Shown here: one piece after another, positions 54,720 to 64,000 of the stretch
Layout: the number at the start of each line of letters is the position of its first letter
Position numbering within the stretch: position 1 is the first letter of the stretch
Assembly (NCBI GenBank): GCA_023014485.1
Contig: JAJOZX010005538.1
Span: 67,001 to 131,000 of the forward strand
Source of the DNA: Bathynomus jamesi
Taxonomy: Eukaryota > Arthropoda > Malacostraca > Isopoda > Cirolanidae
Direction: 5' to 3'
DNA: 64,000 nt
The notes under the pieces: model-generated
What the model was told of the DNA's origin: nothing
Databases searched by the model: none
What the model saw: the letters and a program-made list of their open reading frames with translations, nothing else
Program-made: the position numbers and the translations under genes

Positions 54720-55623
54720 CAGGGCGTCCCAAAAAAATGTATACACACTTTAACAGCTGATAGCTCAATTGATGTTTCTTTCTTTCCAAGTTAAACCCAT
54801 TAGAATTAATAATGGCAGTCAGACTAAGCTATGAACAAAGGAAATTCATTCTAAAATGCTACTGGAAGTGTGAAAACGCAGTTGAAGTGCAAAGACAGTT
54901 TAGGAGGGAGTTTCAAACAGATCCACCAACGCGACTTACCATCACTCGAATTAGAGATAAGTTTGAAGCCGATGGAACTGTTCAGAATGTCCACAAGAAG
55001 CGTTCCGGAAGACCACGGACATCGACAAGCCCCACAAAGCAAGAAAGAGTACTGGAAACGTATCACCAAAGTCCAAGAAAATCTGTGCGGCAAGCGAGTC
55101 GTGAGGTAGGAATTTCAGAATCGTCTGTCCAACGCATTTTGAAGCGCTGTCAATGGAAAAGTTACATTCCAAGATTAGTCCATGCTATTAATGAAGATGA
55201 TCCGGACCGAAGAGTGGAGTATTGCGAGTGGTACTTGGCACGATGTGGATGTGGACTGGACGAAGGGGTTTCGTAGAATACCCTCCGCGTTCACCAGACC
55301 TCACACCACTAGACTTTTTTATGGGGATACTTAAAAGACAAAGTCTACGCTATAAAACCTGCAACAGTCGCTGAATTGAGAGCAGCCATTGAACGAGAAT
55401 GCACACAAATACCAAACGAAATGTTTCGTGATGTTTGCGATTCCATTGCTTCGCGTTATCAACAGTGCCTGGACCAGAACGGACGTCAGTTTGAAAACAG
55501 GCGTTGACAAAACAATTAAATAATGTCTGTAGATTCTATTACATTTTGAAAATGAAATGTATTTTAATAAACACTGCCTTTATAATTATTTAAAGTGTGT
55601 ATACATTTTTTTGGGACGCCCTG
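54720..55623 (+). mobile_element. Mariner-type element, internally deleted (904 bp)
   Basis: Inverted ends CAGGGCGTCCCAAAAAAATG, extending through GTATACACACTTTAA, flanked by TA on both sides. The transposase gene has lost its catalytic centre. Confidence 0.9.
54812..55507 (+). pseudogene. Mariner-type transposase lacking the first two catalytic Asp
   Basis: ATG at 54812 ([19 protein letters not shown]). Two helix-turn-helix units ([26 protein letters not shown]) and [14 protein letters not shown] are intact. Then an internal deletion at about 55255-55275 removes the blocks that hold the first and second Asp. The third-Asp block survives in other frames (TSHHTRLFYGDT-like, LWGYLKDKVYAIKPA), and the C-terminus ends QNGRQFENRR at 55507. 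Confidence 0.85.
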
Positions 55624-55635
55624 TATATGTGTGTG

Positions 55636-56095
55636 TGGCCACTCCTTCCATTATATATAGATACCAAATTGTGGCTTTCCTCAGGGTTCTCTCCTGTCAC
55701 CCATTCTTTCTTTTATTATCAATGATCTCTTAAGTCGTACTTCCTGTCCTGCCCACTCCTATGCCGAAGATTCCACTCTTCACTTCTCTACCCGCTTCAC
55801 AAAGCGTCCCTCTTAACAATCACTCCATGCTTTCCATAGGATGGCAATGGTACACCTGACCTTTGAGCTTTCTGCCATCTCTGATTTTGACGAAAAAACC
55901 TTGTGGCTTTCAATGCCTCAAAAACTCAGTTCCTCCATCTGTCTACTCGTCACAATTTTATACACAACTATCCCCTTTCATTCAACAATACACAACTCAA
56001 TCCTTCCTCTTCTCTTAACATTCTTGGCGTTTCCTTTTCTTGTGATCTTTCATTTAAAGATCACATATTGGAAAAGAAATTGCCGTTAGATGCCG
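55636..56095 (+). pseudogene. Second non-LTR retrotransposon, RT C-terminal part
   Basis: CGFPQGSLLSPILSFIINDL (PQGS palm motif, near 55675), SYAEDSTLHFSTRF (degenerate YADD), WLSMPQKLSSS/AFNASKTQFLHL and NILGVSFSCDLSFKDHI, in several frames. It continues the RT interrupted at 50392; about 5.2 kb of other elements separate the halves. Confidence 0.85.
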
Positions 56096-57177
56096 TTGTC
56101 AGAGTGCCGTTAAGGGAGTTGAGGATTACCCTTATCACTATAATTAACTTATTAAATTACTATGAAACTGTTAATTCCGTTGGTAAAGGTAAAAGAGAAA
56201 CAATAATTAATGACTAATATAACATTGTTCGACAACATTTTTTTCTCTCAGATGATAGTAGTCGTTTTCTTTGCATTTTTCTTCTCTGATTTCGAAAATG
56301 AAATTTTGCTAGAATATCAAGTTTTCAAGAAATTTGGGGCTCAGTTGTTGACCAAATTTGTATATACAGTAGATTATAAATTAAACAAATTATTAAAACT
56401 GCATCTACCCCCAAAGCTGAGAGTATCCTAGCAGAAAATGTTTTAGTTATTGTAGGATAATGAAATTTGTCAATTTTTCCCTTGTTTTCCGTCATAGAGG
56501 ACTACTTGCAGTTGAGTAATTTTCTCGGCGGCAAGTTGTTTCATGATGAGGGCCTGTTCATGTGCAGTGAAGTTTGATTTATAGTTTTTCTCCATTTACC
56601 TAGTTATTTAATTGTGCGTGTTACACAAAATAACGCCTTGAAGAAAAAAAGGATAAGTTGGAATGTCGCTTAAATGTCTGAACAATCCTAACAATTTCTG
56701 TTATACAGTATGTCCGGTGATTACTTGTGTAGTGAATTTTAAAACGTTTTTATTTCTACTTTTCGCTTCCATTTTATTTATCCGCTCTTTTTATTATAAT
56801 ATTTCGTTTTACTGCTTTTCTCTTTCTTACTATTTTACTCTCGTTTTCGCCGTGTCTTATACGGGCGTGGGTAGAAGGCTTGAGCCGGGTCGCCATTAGA
56901 ATTTAAACAATGCGAGGGTCGAGGATAAATTACACACAATTATCACTATTTACTGACTTTTATTTGGCCGAAACATTTTGAACAAACGGGGGAACACGAA
57001 TGCCAAAATACAGTTAACATTTTATCGGAGAAAGAGAATATTACAAATTTTAGAATCACAATAACATTACAGTAGTAACGAAAATCACCCGACTGCCAGA
57101 ATCCCCGCCCGAAGACTGAATTGCTCACGCCAGTCTCCTCTCGGCAGATTTTAGACGTTTCCAACTAGTACGTCATG
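56096..57177. other. Gene-free AT-rich region
   Basis: Short open frames only, with low-complexity hydrophobic translations. No recognisable element ends. Confidence 0.5.
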
Positions 57178-57615
57178 CACGCCAAACATTATTAAAGTCT
57201 TAATTTCATACACGCCAAACACTATTAAAGTCTTAATTTTGTACACGCCAAACATTATTAAAGTCTTACTTTCGTATACGCCAAACATTATTAAAGTCTT
57301 AATTTCGTACACTTCAAACATTATTAGTCTTAATTTCGCACACGCCAAACATTATTAAAGTCTTAATTTCGTACACGCCAAACATTATTAAAGTCTTAAT
57401 TTCGTACACGCCAAACATTATTAGTCTTAATTTCGTACACGCCAAACATTATTAAAGTCTTAATTTCGTCCACGCCAAACATTATTAGTCTTAATTTCGT
57501 ACACGCCAAACATTATTAAAGTTTTAATTTCGTACGCGCCAAACATTATTAAAGTCTTAATTTCATACACGCTAAACATTATTGAAGTCTTAATTTCATA
57601 TAGAAAATATTATTA
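57178..57615. repeat. 33-bp minisatellite
   Basis: About 13-14 units of GCCAAACATTATTAAAGTCTTAATTTCGTACAC. Several lack AAAG (29 bp). A 33-bp unit keeps reading frames open, giving false 11-residue repeat proteins. Confidence 0.9.
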
Positions 57616-58532
57616 AATTTCTTATTAAACATTATTAAAGCATTACTAAATTCCTATCAGATATTATTATCCTTAAAACCAGTACACGACACTCGCCTCA
57701 CCCACTTGAAAATAAGTTTTCACGATGAAAACTTATTTGTTTGATTTATTTTCTTTAAACAAATTTATTTATTTATTTAACAAATTTATTTACTTTTCAG
57801 TTTTTTCTTCAACTTCAACAAGTTCGGAGAAGTTAGAGCAAACAAGAAATCATTTCAGTGACAAATTCCACACATTAGATATTTTGTATCATTTCAAAAA
57901 AAATCGAAAAAAATAAAAATTTACACAATGTTTGCATAAAATAACATTTCCCACTAATAATTATTCAAATTTACAACCTGTAACAAAGCTATTGCATGAA
58001 AAATGAAGGATAATTTTCATAAAACTGGTTAAAACAAATTTCAAGTTCACAATCTATTCCAGCGATTTCTCATCAAAGATCGCTTTACATCCGAAAAATA
58101 TTCATATAGTTACATAGTTACTACCAGGACAACATAGAAAGAACAAGAAAATGTTTATAAAACATACTGTCCAGAGCGCACATACTATTCCACAAAAAAA
58201 AAAAACACGAAAACAAATTTGGCCAACAATCACACCCTTTCACTTATAATTTCACTAAATAATAACACCGGTATGCAACAGATCTGATGTTTAAACATAA
58301 CTTTATCAATTCAGGTGTGCTGAATACAAAAATAACATCCATTTTTTTTTTCTTATCACGTACAGTTTTTTGGCAAATACCTATCACCCATTTTGTATGG
58401 GTGGTATATAGACATACACCCAATTATTCAATATATGTGTACAATATATACATTAGGGTGGTTCAAGATAGTATTATAAAACTTCAAACTTTCAAATGTC
58501 AATCTCATCAAGGTTGCTCTTGTTCACTATGC
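57616..58532. other. Gene-free AT-rich region
   Basis: No supported gene or element. Contains several A/T homopolymers. Confidence 0.5.
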
Positions 58533-59313
58533 CAGTGATGGCGAACCACTGACCGGCGGGTCAAGTACTGACCCACGAGGCAATTTTTAGTGACTCACGA
58601 GCTCTTATTTAAATAAAATATGACTAATTTTTAATATTTTCTGCCTTACAGTTTTAAAAGTATTTTATTCTCCCACCGAAATAAACAGCTGATATACACT
58701 GAAACGTTTTAAAACATAGTAAACGTTTAAGAACGTGTGTGTATGTATGACAACTTACAATTCATCTATTTCCCCCATACTTTCCATTGGCTTGACATTG
58801 GTAATTTACAGTAGAAATGGAATTAGTTGACTTCCAGAAAGTGCAGTATGGGAGACTAAATTTATTGATCTTAATCTGAAGTTACAAGAAAAGGAATTGG
58901 AGTCGTCAATTTTGGGTGTAACCAGAGAACAACAATCAATAGAAAGAGCAAAGAATCTTACAGTATTCTTGCAGAATGGAACTCTTCACCAAAATCTTTT
59001 GCATCAATGAAAAAGCTAGCATTAGCTCTGCTAACAATATTTTGTTCATCTTATTCATGTGAACAATTGTTTTCCTCCATGAAATTCGTCAAATCCACCA
59101 CTAAAAATCGCCTTGGCACAGATACGAGTGCTGCATATGTGAGACTAAAGATAACTAAATATAAACCTCGGATCAAAACATTAGCAGCTAAAATCCACCA
59201 ACAAGTTTCTCACTAAAATAGTAAGTAAATAAATTATTGTGATCCAATTTAATTTTTTTAAAAAATCAAAAGGAGCAAAATGACCCACCAGCAATAAAGG
59301 TTCGCCACCACTG
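58533..59313 (+). mobile_element. hAT element, internally deleted, with 8-bp target duplication
   Basis: Ends CAGTGATGGCGAACC and GGTTCGCCACCACTG, flanked on both sides by CACTATGC. It keeps only the transposase C-terminal part. Confidence 0.9.
58960..59216 (+). pseudogene. hAT transposase C-terminal dimerisation fragment
   Basis: LALLTIFCSSYSCEQLFSSM, FVKSTTKNRLGTDTSAAYVR, the hAT C-terminal (hATC) block of the GTF2IRD2/ZBED-like type, open for 69 codons. Upstream catalytic parts are deleted. Confidence 0.85.
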
Positions 59314-59453
59314 CACTATGCAATAGCAACACTCGCACAAAGTTTTGAGCAAATTGGAGCAGATTTAGAGGTCACTACAAATTGAACATTTTTATGCTAG
59401 AATTATATTAGTTTGGGTAATTCCTTGTGTATGTGTGTCTAAGTGCGAGTAGT

Positions 59454-59455
<2 letters not shown>

Positions 59456-59511
<56 letters not shown>
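59456..59511. repeat. (TA)n microsatellite
   Basis: Alternating TA for about 55 bp. Confidence 0.95.
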
Positions 59512-59514
<3 letters not shown>

Positions 59515-59734
59515 CTAAGTTACGAGAAATAGCTGTAAACGATACACAATATACAAAATTATACATGTACATTGTACAAGACCCACATATCAATTCGTCT
59601 TGGGTTGAGCGAGCTTGAATCGAGCACTCACTTGGCATGAAGCACCCTTGGCAGTGAGGGCCCCTAGAAACGACTTAGTTTTTCTAACATTTACAGAGAC
59701 TTATCCAAACAGGGTTTTTGATGAAATTGCACTC

Positions 59735-60125
59735 AAGGCATTTAAGAGCTGATTGAACTGTCACTTTTTGACGATGGGTTGGACAGCGAAGTAAAAGAAA
59801 ATATGAATACAAAATTATTTCATCCTGCAAAAGCGAAAGGTCTGAAGCGTCTCGATTCAAAGCTGTTCAAAACAGCAAACCCATTGGAAACTTACGTCAG
59901 CGAGAAGACGGCTCAACTCTTCGTTGTACTGGATAAAAACGGAAAGAAGATTGCTCAAGAGTTTCTTTCGAAACCGAGTGATTGGCCAAGTAACGACAAC
60001 TACGAGATGTTGAAAGAAAGAGCATTGACGATGAAGGTTGTCAATGACTCTTATTCAACGGTACAATACAACGCTTACCAAAGATGAGCAGCAAAAACAA
60101 TTCCTTCTCCGCATTGACAAAGATG
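59735..60125 (+). pseudogene. C-terminal fragment of a relative of the hAT-like transposase at 51674
   Basis: LSLFDDGLDSEVKENM aligns with MAFFDADVADEEKAQM; LETYVSEKTAQLF with LAEFVTGKTMAFF; MKVVND with ISVVND; and LTKDEQQKQ (next frame) with LTKNEEQKQ. One frameshift near 60080. It ends where a CCTTAGACCTACAGTTTAACG repeat begins. No element ends nearby, so it is a stray piece. It shows the family has more than one lineage in this genome. Confidence 0.7.
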
Positions 60126-60470
60126 AAGTTTGTCACCCGCCTTAGACCTACAGTTTAACGTTGAATCCGAACTATTTTTCTGTGCGTATAATTTGTGTGG
60201 TATCTTCTACATAGTTGTGTTAAAACTTTACATCGTCTCTCTTATTGAAATGAAATGAAATGAATGAATGGAAATGAAAAAATGGGAAGGTTTATTATTA
60301 TTATTATTATTATTATTATTTAAATTTTTATTGCGATGATTCCTCATTTCACAAAGATTAAGCTTATTGCCCCCCTCTCGAGTTGATCTGATAAAGTGGT
60401 GAGTTGGCTTCTTTTACTCTCCACCTCACATAGGTATACCCGGCTCATCGGGGATTATATGTACCAAGAA
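60126..60470. other. Gene-free region with (ATT)n
   Basis: (TTA)n/(ATT)n at about 60290-60322 and a GAAATGAAATGAATG stretch; nothing else recognised. Confidence 0.6.
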
Positions 60471-60474
60471 ATTA

Positions 60475-60560
60475 CAATGTCACCATCCGGACTCAATCTC
60501 TCAACATTCGATCAGCATCCCAGCGTCTTAACCACTAGGATACCTAGGGCGCCCATTTAT
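60475..60560 (-). repeat. tRNA-like (SINE-type) segment
   Basis: Minus strand: CCTAGTGGTTAAGACGCTGG (A-box region) and GAGATTGAGTCCGG (B-box-like), spaced as in tRNA-derived repeats. The outer GGGCGCCCTAGG recalls the 240-bp tandem units. Confidence 0.55.
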
Positions 60561-60714
60561 CTACCAGCCCAACCAGACATTCATTTTCACGAACTAAACA
60601 ATTTAATCACACTCCTACGCGAGAATTGGCGAGTAAAAAGTCAAGCATAATACATGAATCAAAGTTGAGGATCGAATATTATGACCGAAAATAATAATAA
60701 TGTAAAATATTGTC

Positions 60715-60880
60715 GTGATAGAGATTGCAAGTGGCAAATGTTGATCAATGTTGCAAAGGGGTGAGGGATATTGCATAAAGGGGTGGGTTCTAAAATGGGA
60801 AAACCGAGAGAAGTATGGGCTCAAATATTAATGTAAATATTTGAAACCATCGTGGTAGAGATTGCAAGTGGCAATACATC
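60715..60880 (+). repeat. Dispersed repeat R2, partial copy c
   Basis: AGATTGCAAGTGGCAAATGTTGATCAATGTTGCAAAGGGG matches the start of R2 at 18210-18240 and 47395-47420; AGATTGCAAGTGGCAA recurs at about 60858. Confidence 0.65.
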
Positions 60881-60919
60881 TTGAGATGTGAACATTAAAT
60901 CTACAGAGAGAAGATGAGG

Positions 60920-61116
60920 ACACCAATAGTCAACCAATCAGGACGTCCAAAGTATGGACCCATAATATAAATGTTACGATTGGTACACAAAATTTAACAT
61001 AGCCCCGCCCAGTTACATTGACAACCAATCATCAAACTTACGAACCGCCTATTAGTCTTTTGGGGTGGTGCTTGGGGATCATGCATATAAAAGGAAATAT
61101 TTTCAGCTTGGTGTCA
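60920..61116 (+). promoter_or_regulatory. Promoter of gene G2: CCAAT boxes, GC box, TATA, initiator
   Basis: CCAAT at 60923, 60934 and 61024, CCCCGCCC near 61002, TATAAAA at 61086-61092, and TCACAG with +1 at about 61116 (TATA at -30). It is the same architecture as the G1 promoter at 33450-33580, with a CCAAT near -90. Confidence 0.65.
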
Positions 61117-61164
61117 CAGTAGGTATTTTCACCAGTGAATAAACATCCCCTCCGTCATGAATCA

Positions 61165-61331
61165 ATGCTTTGCAGTTTGACGGATTTATATCAAGATAGA
61201 GACGCTGTAGCGTTGTCCACAATTAATCTTTTTAACGCAGCCGACCGGGATGGATTATTTTCAACGCAAACCGGTGATGATATTTGCAATGACGCTCCTT
61301 ACGATCCAACGCAAGGTACTGCTGTAGAAAT
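61165..61331 (+). CDS. Two-exon small gene G2, exon 1
   Basis: ATG at 61165 (MLCSLTDLYQDRDAVALST), then NLFNAADRDGLFSTQ and an acidic tail, ending GAAAT at the GTAAGTAA donor (61332). 167 bases, phase 2, matching G1 exon 1 in length, phase and sequence. An upstream ATG at 61157 would make only a seven-residue peptide. No known family recognised. Product would be small and acidic. Confidence 0.6.
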
Positions 61332-61375
61332 GTAAGTAATTATGTGCCTGTAATTTTATTTTTTGTAGCCAATTA

Positions 61376-63658
61376 CACTAGGCAACAAAGATTTTGTTAC
61401 AGAAGATGAAATAGGTGCTCCTAGCTAATTTCGGTATGCTGATTTCAAATCTATAATTAGATTTTTTCTATCACGTCTAGATTTTGTGTAAAATGCAAAT
61501 CACTTTTAGTAAAATTTTCTACCACGTCCAGATTTTGGTTTTAATCGGCTTAATGCCAGTAATATGAAACTTGCTTTTCAAGGTTAAAGCAATTTTTTTT
61601 GCCAACTATATACAAATTCGAACAATTTTGATAAATAAACAACTTCTGCTTTGTCTGTGGACAATATACACCTAAGCCACAACGTAGAAACATCATAACA
61701 AAGATTAAACTTGCCTACAAGTGTTATTTTGACTGTAAGTTAGGAGACCAACAGAGGGACTGGGCACCACATATTTGCTGTGCACAGTGCAATGCAATGT
61801 TAATAGCTTGGATGAATGGTAAAAGAAAAGCTATGCCGTTCTCAGTCCCCATGGTTTGGCGTGAGCCGAAAAATCACTTCAATGATTATTATTTTTGTTT
61901 GACAAAGATTGCTGGTTTCACAAAGAAAAACAAATCAAAGATCACGTACCCAAACTGCGAATCAGCAATGAAACCAGTACCACATGATGAAACAAATCCA
62001 CCACCAGTTCCACCAGCAACGATAACAGACAGCAGTTCATCTGAAGATTCTGCTAGTGATATAGAAACAGGGAAAGATGGCATATATGTTCCAGATGCAA
62101 ATATTTCCCCACATTTGTTAAGAAGCGGAATTAAATGACTTAGTGCGCGATTTGGAATTACCAAAAGAAAAGGCAGAGTTGCTTGGTTCAAGACTTCAAG
62201 AATTTAATCTTCTCCAACCAAACACCAAAGTTTCCCATTTCCGCCATCGCCATTTGCAGTTTTCATCATTTTACTTACAGGAAGAAAACGTTTGTTTCTG
62301 CCACGATATCAGTGGTCTGATGCAAGGGATTGGCTGTCGCTATGATCCAAAAGAATGGAGACTGTTCATTGACTCTAGTAAAGCTAGCCTTAAAGCTGTA
62401 TTACTGCACAACGGCAATGAAAAACCTTCAATACCTGTAGCACATGCCACTGGCCTTAATGAGACTTATGAATCGATGAAACTGCTGCTAAGACTCATCA
62501 AATATAAGGACCACACATTGAATATTTGTGGCGACCTTAAAGTTGTATCATTACTTCTTGGGTTACAGTTGGGCTACACAAAGCATATGTGCTTTTTGTG
62601 TCTATGGAACAGCAGAGATGACAAGAACCACTACAAAAAACATGATTGGCCATCTATAACTGAACATGTTGTTGGTAAATACAATGTGAAACACCCAGCA
62701 CTTATTGACCCTCAGAAAGTACATCTTCCACCACTTCACATTAAACTTGGCCTTATGAAAAATTTCGTGAAGGGTATGGATCATCAAGGTAGTGGTTTCC
62801 AATATTTAAAGGATAAATTCAAAGGAATATTGACAGATGCTAAGCTAGAAGCTGGAGTTTTCACTGGACCACAGATCCGCAGTGTCATCCACGACTCATC
62901 GTTTCCATCTAACCTAAATGAGAATGAACTAGGAGCATGGACATCTTTCGTTGAAGTTGTCAAAAATTTTCTTGGAAACCACAAAGCTGAAAACCACCGT
63001 AAACTCGTAGAAAACATGCTTAAATCTTATGAAATAATGGGATGCAGAATGTCTTTGAAAATTCATTTTTTACATTCTCATCTTGACTTCTTCCCGGCCA
63101 ACCTTGGGGCTGTAAGTGACGAGCATGGTGAGCGCTTCCACCAACAGATCTCAGTTATGGAAAACAGATACCAAGGTAATTTCAACCCAAATATGATGGG
63201 AGATTATTGTTGGTTCCTGCAGAAGGAGAGCTCGTCATCCTACAAGCGACAAAGGAAGAGGAGACACCAAAGTTTCACTTAAGAACAGGAATTTGCCTTT
63301 CAGTAGTAACAACAAAATACTAACGCGCTTTGGGTGGATGGTTGGGCGCAGGGGTGGTAACTCCGCCAGCGGAATTCCGCTGTCTGTCTTAAGCCAGAAT
63401 AAAGGAGGAAAGACATCCCTGTTCACTATTTATTTAAGTATGCTTAACATAAAACGTGGCACGGAAAAGTAGCTTAGACGGCTTTCGTAATAGAAGCGGG
63501 TGAGAAAAAAAATGAAAAATAGGGGTTTTCGGTTACACAAAATCTGGACGTGATAGAGAAATTTTGATATCAGATCTGAAATCAGCATCAGCGCTTTAGT
63601 AGGAATCAGTAGTTCACGTGTCTGTAACAAAAAAAAAGTTGAAATTTGTTGCCTAGTG
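61376..63658 (+). mobile_element. CAC-end DNA element, copy 3 (2283 bp), in the intron of gene G2
   Basis: Inverted ends CACTAGGCAACAAA at 61376 and, inverted, ending 63658, with inner TTTTGTTACAG also repeated. Compared with copy 1 the pattern CACnnnGnAACA is shared. No target duplication is visible (AATTA left, TTATT right). It starts 44 bases after the G2 splice donor. Confidence 0.75.
61644..63282 (+). pseudogene. Putative transposase of the CAC-end element family, copy 3 (one frameshift)
   Basis: From FCFVC (C-x2-C) through WAPHICCAQC (second C-x2-C) and VWREPKNHFNDYYFC, open to about 62138. A one-base shift between 62110 and 62143 then leads to NDLVRDLELPKEKAELL and an unbroken 375 codons to 63282. 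Key blocks: EWRLFIDSSKASLKAVLLHN, ICGDLKVVSLLLGLQLGYTK, CFLCLW, PPLHIKLGLMKNFV, LGNHKAENHRKLV, IHFLHSHLDFF, GERFHQQ, basic end KRQRKRRHQ. It is the best preserved copy in the catalytic half. The start codon is not identified; a spliced first exon or a lost ATG is possible. Confidence 0.8.
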
Positions 63659-63947
63659 TTATTCGCGAAATGGTTATTTATTTAGTGTGCCTGTCATTAG
63701 GAAAAGAGCATTGTTCTGGATTATTTCATCATATATATGAAGGATTGTAGTAATTCATCTCATCACATTAAAAATGCTTCATTTAGATATCCGCAATTTT
63801 TATCAAAGGAACTTCTCTGAGCGGTTCAAAGATATCTTCACATTGTTATACTGTTACTATATATATGTTCTGCATATGTTTTATACAATTGGGTTTTTAT
63901 TAAAAAAGATTCAATATGAACTAATTAATGATTCTTTCTCCTTTAAG
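63659..63947 (+). other. Remainder of gene G2 intron
   Basis: AT-rich sequence ending in the acceptor TTCTTTCTCCTTTAAG at 63947. No gene. Confidence 0.5.
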
Positions 63948-64000
63948 GTCCAATAAGGATTTGACACATGTTATACAATCTTTTCGTTTTGAAGAAACTC
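63948..64000 (+). CDS. Two-exon small gene G2, start of exon 2 (cut by window end)
   Basis: After the acceptor the first base completes the split ATG and the frame reads SNKDLTHVIQSFRFEET. Against G1 exon 2 the residues L, V-I and F occupy the same positions from the junction, and T is replaced by S before the F. This supports one gene spanning the inserted element. The rest lies beyond the window. Confidence 0.5.

Noticed and set aside
57178..57615. CRISPR-like array
   Set aside because: The whole 33-bp unit repeats with no unique spacers, and the DNA is eukaryotic.
61371..63663. 5-bp target duplication for CAC-end element copy 3
   Set aside because: Left AATTA and right TTATT do not match; not claimed.

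Overview
This is eukaryotic, invertebrate genomic DNA made almost entirely of mobile elements and simple repeats. There are no bacterial operons, rRNA genes or CRISPR arrays. An arthropod, possibly a crustacean, fits best: two small genes carry a TATA box 30-31 bases upstream of a TCA-type initiator, and the repeats are (TA)n tracts, Polintons, BEL/Pao, APE-type non-LTR elements and Tc1/mariner elements. The species call is inference.

Layout. 1-12.5 kb: a decayed Polinton (copy A, + strand: N-terminal protein, integrase, penton, small basic protein, capsid). Its integrase is split by a minus-strand non-LTR retrotransposon (about 1.23-8.5 kb) and by an intact DD37E Tc1/mariner element (9104-10454). 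The non-LTR element is itself split by a 2987-bp DNA element (2839-5825) and a probable solo LTR (7115-7881). 12.7-14.3 kb: a second, decayed copy of the gene carried by the 2987-bp element. 14.4-19.5 kb: dispersed and tandem repeats with Tc1 debris. 19.5-31.2 kb: Polinton copy B, with a minus-strand block (PolB plus four unknown genes) and a plus-strand block (ATPase, small hydrophobic protein, N-terminal protein, integrase, penton, small basic protein, capsid, protease), all damaged. 32.3-33.5 kb: a small two-exon gene with a well-formed promoter. 34-37.2 kb: two mariner-type elements and a tRNA-like repeat cluster. 37.8-46.4 kb: a young BEL/Pao retrotransposon with about 98% identical LTRs, interrupted by a solo LTR. 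47-50.4 kb: Tc1, pogo, Polinton C and non-LTR fragments. 51.4-54.7 kb: a divergent hAT-like transposon with an intact main exon and a 91-bp perfect foldback in its inferred intron. 54.7-60.1 kb: mariner, non-LTR, minisatellite and hAT fragments. 61.1-64 kb: a second gene related to the 32.3-33.5 kb gene, whose intron holds a third copy of the 2987-bp-type element.

Most notable is the three-copy DNA element family (2839-5825, 12679-14340, 61376-63658). Its protein has an N-terminal C4-type zinc module and candidate D, D, E residues with a C-x2-C exactly 19 residues after the second D and an H-x2-H about 19 before the E. Its ends begin CAC, and one copy has a 5-bp target duplication (TAATT) confirmed because removing the element restores the interrupted reading frame. 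I know relatives of this protein from many invertebrate genomes only as uncharacterised proteins. The layout recalls the RAG1/Transib/CMC transposase group. Next in interest are the paired two-exon genes and the foldback.
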